From the NCBI GenBank assembly GCA_938091145.1, contig CALKMS010000121.1, forward strand, positions 1 to 9,525: a stretch of DNA of 9,525 bases, given 5' to 3'. The translations under genes and the position numbers were made by a program. Source of the stretch: an uncultured bacterium (GTDB lineage Bacteria; Actinomycetota; Aquicultoria; SKW223; CALKMS01). Numbering within the stretch: the stretch's first letter is position 1; each line of letters begins with the position of its first letter. Positions 6,938 to 9,525 of this stretch are shown here, piece after piece. The notes under the pieces were generated by a model. That model had not been told where the DNA came from. It searched no databases and was given only the letters and a program-made list of their open reading frames with translations.

Positions 6938-8095
6938 TTACCTCCTCTTTATACCATAAGTTGCTAATTTCTTCTCCCTTTTATTAGAAAGCCAATTTAT
7001 AAAAGTACTTCGGGGAGTGATTTTTCTGTTCTTCCTCCAGGCTAGTAAATCTAAAAAAGCTTCAATTCGCGTCAAAAAGCCCGTCTTTTCAGTGTGTTCA
7101 TCAATTATTAGCGAAAGAATGGGAATATCCAAGTCACTTTGGATTTTAGGGAAAATACTTTTAGCAACTAACTCTGGCATGCAAGTAAAAGGAGTCAAGT
7201 GGATTAATCCATCAAATCCTTTTTGGGTCATGGTCACTATATGACCAATGGTCGCTCGACCTTCACCGCCAACAAAATGTGAAAGGTAAGGATGAGCTGC
7301 TCGTGCTATTTCTTCATTTGAAATTCCCTGGACAGGATTAGTACTGCTAGGGCCTATCCAGTCAGTAACATAAACTGCCCGCTCAACAAAAACTCCTTTT
7401 TGATTTAAAAATCTCTCCAGCCCAAAATTGGCAAAAGGCTCTAAAAGCAAATAAAACTCGCCGATTAACCCAACTTTCAAACAGGGTTTGCCTTTTGTTC
7501 TTATTGCTTCTAGTTTTGCAAAACCTTTTTTTCTTGCCTCAACTATTTCTTCCTCAGTTTTTGCCCGACTTAACTCTTCAAAAACTTGCGCCAAAACCTT
7601 ATCAGTTTCGCCTTTAACCATTTCAACAGGCCGCACTTCAAGAGCCCGTTTCTCTAAAAAGTCAAAGCTTTGAGCTTTAAAAAAAGAAGCCCTGATTTCC
7701 CGATAAATCTTAAATAGAGGCAATGAAGGACATAGACGACGCAATGCGCGATAAAAAAGAAGAGGATGAGCTAAAGGAGGTTCGATGATGATCATCTCAA
7801 ATTGGTAGCCAAGTCCTTGTAAGATTCTTCGCTGGGTTTCCGCATAGTAACCAAAGCGGCAAGGGCCAATCCCTCCTACCATCACTAAAGTATCAGCTCC
7901 CGCTTCCAACGCTTCAATAAAGTTTCCCAATGTTACCTTGAAAGGAAAGCAAGCAAACTCGGGTGCAAATCTCGTTCCTAAAGCAACTGTTCTGCGGCTA
8001 TTTGGCGGAGGGAAAAGGTAATCAACTCCCAACCGCTCAAATAAATCTTGGAGAAAAAAATGGACATTTCCCATTTGGGGTGAGCTAACTAGCAT
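6938..8095 (-). CDS. 2-hydroxyacyl-CoA-dehydratase-like / CoA-activase-associated protein (COG3581-like)
   Basis: Member of the uncharacterised activase-related family that is distantly related to the D component of 2-hydroxyglutaryl-CoA dehydratase. Recognisable parts are MGNVHFFLQDLFERLGVD (8-25), APEFACFP (44-51), GGIGPCRFGYY (74-84), FTCMPE (303-308) and the C-terminal block DEHTEKTGFLTRIEAFLD (332-349). C49, C79 and C305 fall in these motifs and are the best candidates for Fe-S ligands; C122 and C205 are outside them. Residues 140-200 are charged and helical. The true function is unknown in the family; an electron-accepting or enzyme-activating role beside the ASKHA ATPase is inference. 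It starts inside the end of the preceding gene (11-base overlap) with a strong Shine-Dalgarno site, and ends one base before the activase. The last 30 residues are basic and lie beyond the family core. Confidence 0.82.
   Translation of the reverse strand: MLVSSPQMGNVHFFLQDLFERLGVDYLFPPPNSRRTVALGTRFAPEFACFPFKVTLGNFIEALEAGADTLVMVGGIGPCRFGYYAETQRRILQGLGYQFEMIIIEPPLAHPLLFYRALRRLCPSLPLFKIYREIRASFFKAQSFDFLEKRALEVRPVEMVKGETDKVLAQVFEELSRAKTEEEIVEARKKGFAKLEAIRTKGKPCLKVGLIGEFYLLLEPFANFGLERFLNQKGVFVERAVYVTDWIGPSSTNPVQGISNEEIARAAHPYLSHFVGGEGRATIGHIVTMTQKGFDGLIHLTPFTCMPELVAKSIFPKIQSDLDIPILSLIIDEHTEKTGFLTRIEAFLDLLAWRKNRKITPRSTFINWLSNKREKKLATYGIKRR
6941..6946 (-). promoter_or_regulatory. Ribosome binding site of the activase gene
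   Basis: AGGAGG on the minus strand lies 4 bases before the ATG (6936-6934) and within the end of the upstream gene. It is a near-perfect Shine-Dalgarno site and fixes the start, agreeing with the family N terminus that begins just before GVDVGS. Confidence 0.8.
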
Positions 8096-9014
8096 TCAAT
8101 TTCCTCCAAGCAAGCATATCAAGGAATGCCTCAAGTCGTGTCAATAAGCCAGCCTCGGAAGTATGTTCATCAAAAACCAGATTCAAAAAAGGAAGCTCCC
8201 CATATTTAAAGGCCTCGGTTTCCAATAAAACCTGAGTCAAAGAGTCAGGACCGCAGCCAAATGAGTAAACCATTATCAAACCATCAATCAATTTATTTTG
8301 AATCCAGAAAAGAGCCGAACCTACCAGTTCTTTTTCGTAGCTCCAAAAAATAGGCTTAGGTAACTTTCTTGTAGCTTTCCTAATTTGAGAGCTTTCTACC
8401 TCTTCCGAAAGGTAAACATAAACCCCTCGTTCCCTCAGCCTTTTGACCAGGGAATGAGTAATGTAGGTGTCGTTCAAAATGTAAGGATGTCCAACTAAAC
8501 CAATTTTCAATCCTCCGTTTCTCGGATAGAAATCTCGCTTCTTTTCCTTCTCTGCTTTTTTCTGCGCTTTCAAAGCTTCCCAGTAAGCACGCTTAAATTT
8601 CCAGAAACTTAATCCTTTAAGTTTCCGAGCCACTTCAAACCATTCTTCAGCCATTTCTTTTTTTCTGTCCCGATCCTGAAGAGGAAAAAGAAGAGCTGAA
8701 GGAGAAGGAAGCAATGTCTTCACCATATCTGGAAGACCCAGCAATTTTGGACAAGAATAGCTCCTTCTTTCCGGTTTTACCACTCGAGGGACTAAAACAA
8801 AATCAACCTGAGAAATTAAACTCTGGACGTGCCCCAAAAAAACTTTAACCGGAAGACAAATTTCGCTTTCCGCCAACTCCAGCCCCTTTTCGAGCAGCCG
8901 CTTATTGGTAGGCGGCGATAATATCACCTTAGCCCCACAGCTTTCGAGAAAAGTTTTCCAGAAAGGAAAATAGTAGTAATAAAGAAGAGCTCGGGGTACA
9001 CCTACTATAATCAT
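8085..9014 (-). CDS. Acyl-CoA dehydratase activase-related protein (DUF2229)
   Basis: First gene of the activase operon. The N terminus GVPRALLYYYYFPFWKTF (5-22), followed by SEICLPVKVFLGH (50-62), VPRVV (75-79), SCPKLLGLPD (87-96), FGCGPDS (252-258) and DEHTSEAGLLTRLEAFLD (282-299), is the DUF2229 signature. Elsewhere the same domain is often part of a large protein with activase domains; here it is a separate 309-residue protein. C53, C88 and C254 sit in the conserved motifs, at places corresponding to C49, C79 and C305 of the next gene product. A lysine-rich helical stretch (about 135-165) separates the two halves. Biochemical function is unknown. The ATG at 9014 is the first possible start, as an in-frame TGA lies two codons upstream; GAGGG 8 bases before it may be the ribosome site. 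No membrane or signal segment, so it is cytoplasmic. Confidence 0.82.
   Translation of the reverse strand: MIIVGVPRALLYYYYFPFWKTFLESCGAKVILSPPTNKRLLEKGLELAESEICLPVKVFLGHVQSLISQVDFVLVPRVVKPERRSYSCPKLLGLPDMVKTLLPSPSALLFPLQDRDRKKEMAEEWFEVARKLKGLSFWKFKRAYWEALKAQKKAEKEKKRDFYPRNGGLKIGLVGHPYILNDTYITHSLVKRLRERGVYVYLSEEVESSQIRKATRKLPKPIFWSYEKELVGSALFWIQNKLIDGLIMVYSFGCGPDSLTQVLLETEAFKYGELPFLNLVFDEHTSEAGLLTRLEAFLDMLAWRKLNAS
8102..8107 (-). promoter_or_regulatory. Ribosome binding site of the second activase-operon gene
   Basis: GGAGGA on the minus strand, 6 bases before the ATG at 8095, is a strong Shine-Dalgarno site located inside the end of the DUF2229 gene. It selects the first Met rather than the Met at residue 8 and explains efficient re-initiation across the 11-base overlap. 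Confidence 0.8.
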
Positions 9015-9039
9015 TCCTCACACCCTCACGCAAAAAAAG

Positions 9040-9072
9040 TTTAAACTCCTCAATGATACAATATAATTATAT
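9040..9072. promoter_or_regulatory. Divergent promoter region, activase operon (-) and apbE (+)
   Basis: In the 61-base gap the 12-base perfect palindrome ATATAATTATAT (9061-9072) contains a consensus TATAAT on each strand: plus 9062-9067, minus 9071-9066. The plus-strand box has TTTAAA (9040-9045, 4/6 match to TTGACA) 16 bases upstream. Its predicted transcription start, about 9074, lies practically at the apbE ATG (9076), so that mRNA would be leaderless. The minus-strand box gives a leader of about 45 nt for the activase operon, but no good -35 is visible, as it would fall inside apbE. An in-frame stop at 9064-9066 rules out an earlier apbE start. Confidence 0.55.
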
Positions 9073-9075
9073 CTA

Positions 9076-9525
9076 ATGAAAAAGCAAGTTTTTCCCAGTT
9101 TAATCTTAATTGTTCTTACCTTTTTTCTTTTCGGTTTAGCTTGCTTCTTTACCTTCCAGCCGGTTTCATTAAAGGAAGAGAAAACCTTTTTTCAGCTTGG
9201 AACTTATGTAAAAATAACAATCTATCCAGCTAATAGAGTAAATTCCTCTTTAATTTTTTCCCGCAGCCAAAAAATTATGGAAGAAGTTGATCGGCAAACC
9301 AACTTTTTTTCTTCGTTTTCAGAATTAGCTAAACTTAATGACCAAAAAGTAAAAAAATGCTCACCCGAGCTTGCTGCGCTTATCAAATTAGCTAAGTTAG
9401 CTGCACGAGAAACCAACGGTTTTTTTGATCCAACCATTGCCCCACTGACCAGTCTTTGGGCCGGCTTCATTACCAACCAAAGAAAGCTTCCCCCTTCGAG
9501 AAAAGAAATTGAAAAAGCTAAAAAA
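9076..9525 (+). CDS. apbE: FAD:protein FMN transferase, ApbE family (3' end beyond window)
   Basis: ApbE proteins use FAD to attach FMN covalently to a Ser/Thr of redox proteins exposed outside the cytoplasm, such as RnfG/RnfD, NqrB/NqrC or extracellular flavoproteins. Only the first 150 residues are present; the family is usually about 330-350. A hydrophobic N-terminal helix (about 5-27) acts as signal or membrane anchor. Cys23 follows GLA, which is not a proper lipobox because position -3 is Gly, so a lipoprotein is possible but not shown. Family motifs follow: FFQLGTYVKITIY (38-50), VDRQTNFFSSFSELAKLND (71-89) and NGFFDPTIAPLTSLWAGF (114-131), the last being the typical G-x-F-D-P-T block near the flavin site. 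The N-terminal start at ATG 9076 is the only possible one. It is divergent from the activase operon. The gene is open to the window end, so the catalytic Asp/Thr region is not visible. Confidence 0.85.
   Translation, partial: MKKQVFPSLILIVLTFFLFGLACFFTFQPVSLKEEKTFFQLGTYVKITIYPANRVNSSLIFSRSQKIMEEVDRQTNFFSSFSELAKLNDQKVKKCSPELAALIKLAKLAARETNGFFDPTIAPLTSLWAGFITNQRKLPPSRKEIEKAKK

Noticed and set aside
7017..7673. Plus-strand open frames opposite the 385-residue activase-associated gene
   Set aside because: They mirror the conserved motifs of the minus-strand gene in the antisense frame and show no independent coding signal.
9015..9060. Riboswitch or attenuator in the leader of the activase operon
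   Set aside because: The leader is only about 45 nt and holds no stem pairs beyond the short GTTTAAAC self-complement followed by a T-run; too little for a known riboswitch class.
9076..9150. Lipoprotein signal peptide of ApbE with Cys23
   Set aside because: The sequence before Cys23 is GLA; a lipobox needs Leu, Val or Ile at -3, and the hydrophobic stretch continues past the Cys. A plain membrane anchor fits equally well.
9222..9476. Minus-strand open frame opposite apbE
   Set aside because: It is antisense to the conserved ApbE motif region, with no ribosome site and no family resemblance.
1..9525. tRNA, rRNA, CRISPR array, insertion sequence or phage attachment site
   Set aside because: No cloverleaf, rRNA core sequence, regularly spaced repeats, transposase or integrase was recognised, and nearly all DNA is accounted for by intact genes.

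Overview
This is a compact, AT-rich (by eye roughly 40% GC) bacterial window with eight protein genes and almost no non-coding DNA. A GGDEF diguanylate cyclase, a membrane histidine kinase, Shine-Dalgarno sites on operon genes and sigma70-like -10 boxes all indicate Bacteria. NfnAB-type electron bifurcation and acyl-CoA-dehydratase-type activase genes indicate a strict anaerobe. The sequence does not fix the phylum: a Clostridia-like Firmicute or an uncultured anaerobic lineage would both fit.

Layout, left to right. A plus-strand orphan sensor histidine kinase (61-1701) is preceded by phased A-tracts and an extended -10 that would give a leaderless mRNA. It meets tail-to-tail, with a 4-base overlap, a minus-strand operon nfnA-nfnB (3876-1698) for an NADH-dependent reduced ferredoxin:NADP oxidoreductase. 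A 76-base divergent promoter region with a palindromic -10 then leads into a plus-strand membrane GAF-GAF-GGDEF diguanylate cyclase (3953-5950). That gene also ends in a 4-base convergent overlap, here with a minus-strand three-gene operon (9014-5947). The operon encodes two related DUF2229/2-hydroxyacyl-CoA-dehydratase-like proteins and an ASKHA ATPase of the HgdC/BadF activase family with an extra cysteine-rich tail. A second divergent promoter region (61 bases, again with a palindromic -10) separates this operon from a plus-strand ApbE-family flavin transferase that runs off the window.

The likely common theme is low-potential electron handling. NfnAB exchanges electrons among NADH, ferredoxin and NADPH. 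Activases of this family use ATP hydrolysis to push an electron from reduced ferredoxin or flavodoxin into an Fe-S partner. ApbE attaches FMN covalently to redox proteins outside the cytoplasm. The two signalling proteins are single genes interleaved with these operons; the sequence gives no direct proof that they control them.

The best candidate for something not properly described is the three-gene activase operon. It has no recognisable dehydratase substrate subunits beside it, and both DUF2229-type partners keep three cysteines at corresponding places. They may therefore form the Fe-S acceptor themselves. No tRNA, rRNA, CRISPR array, transposon or stretch longer than 80 bases without a gene was found.
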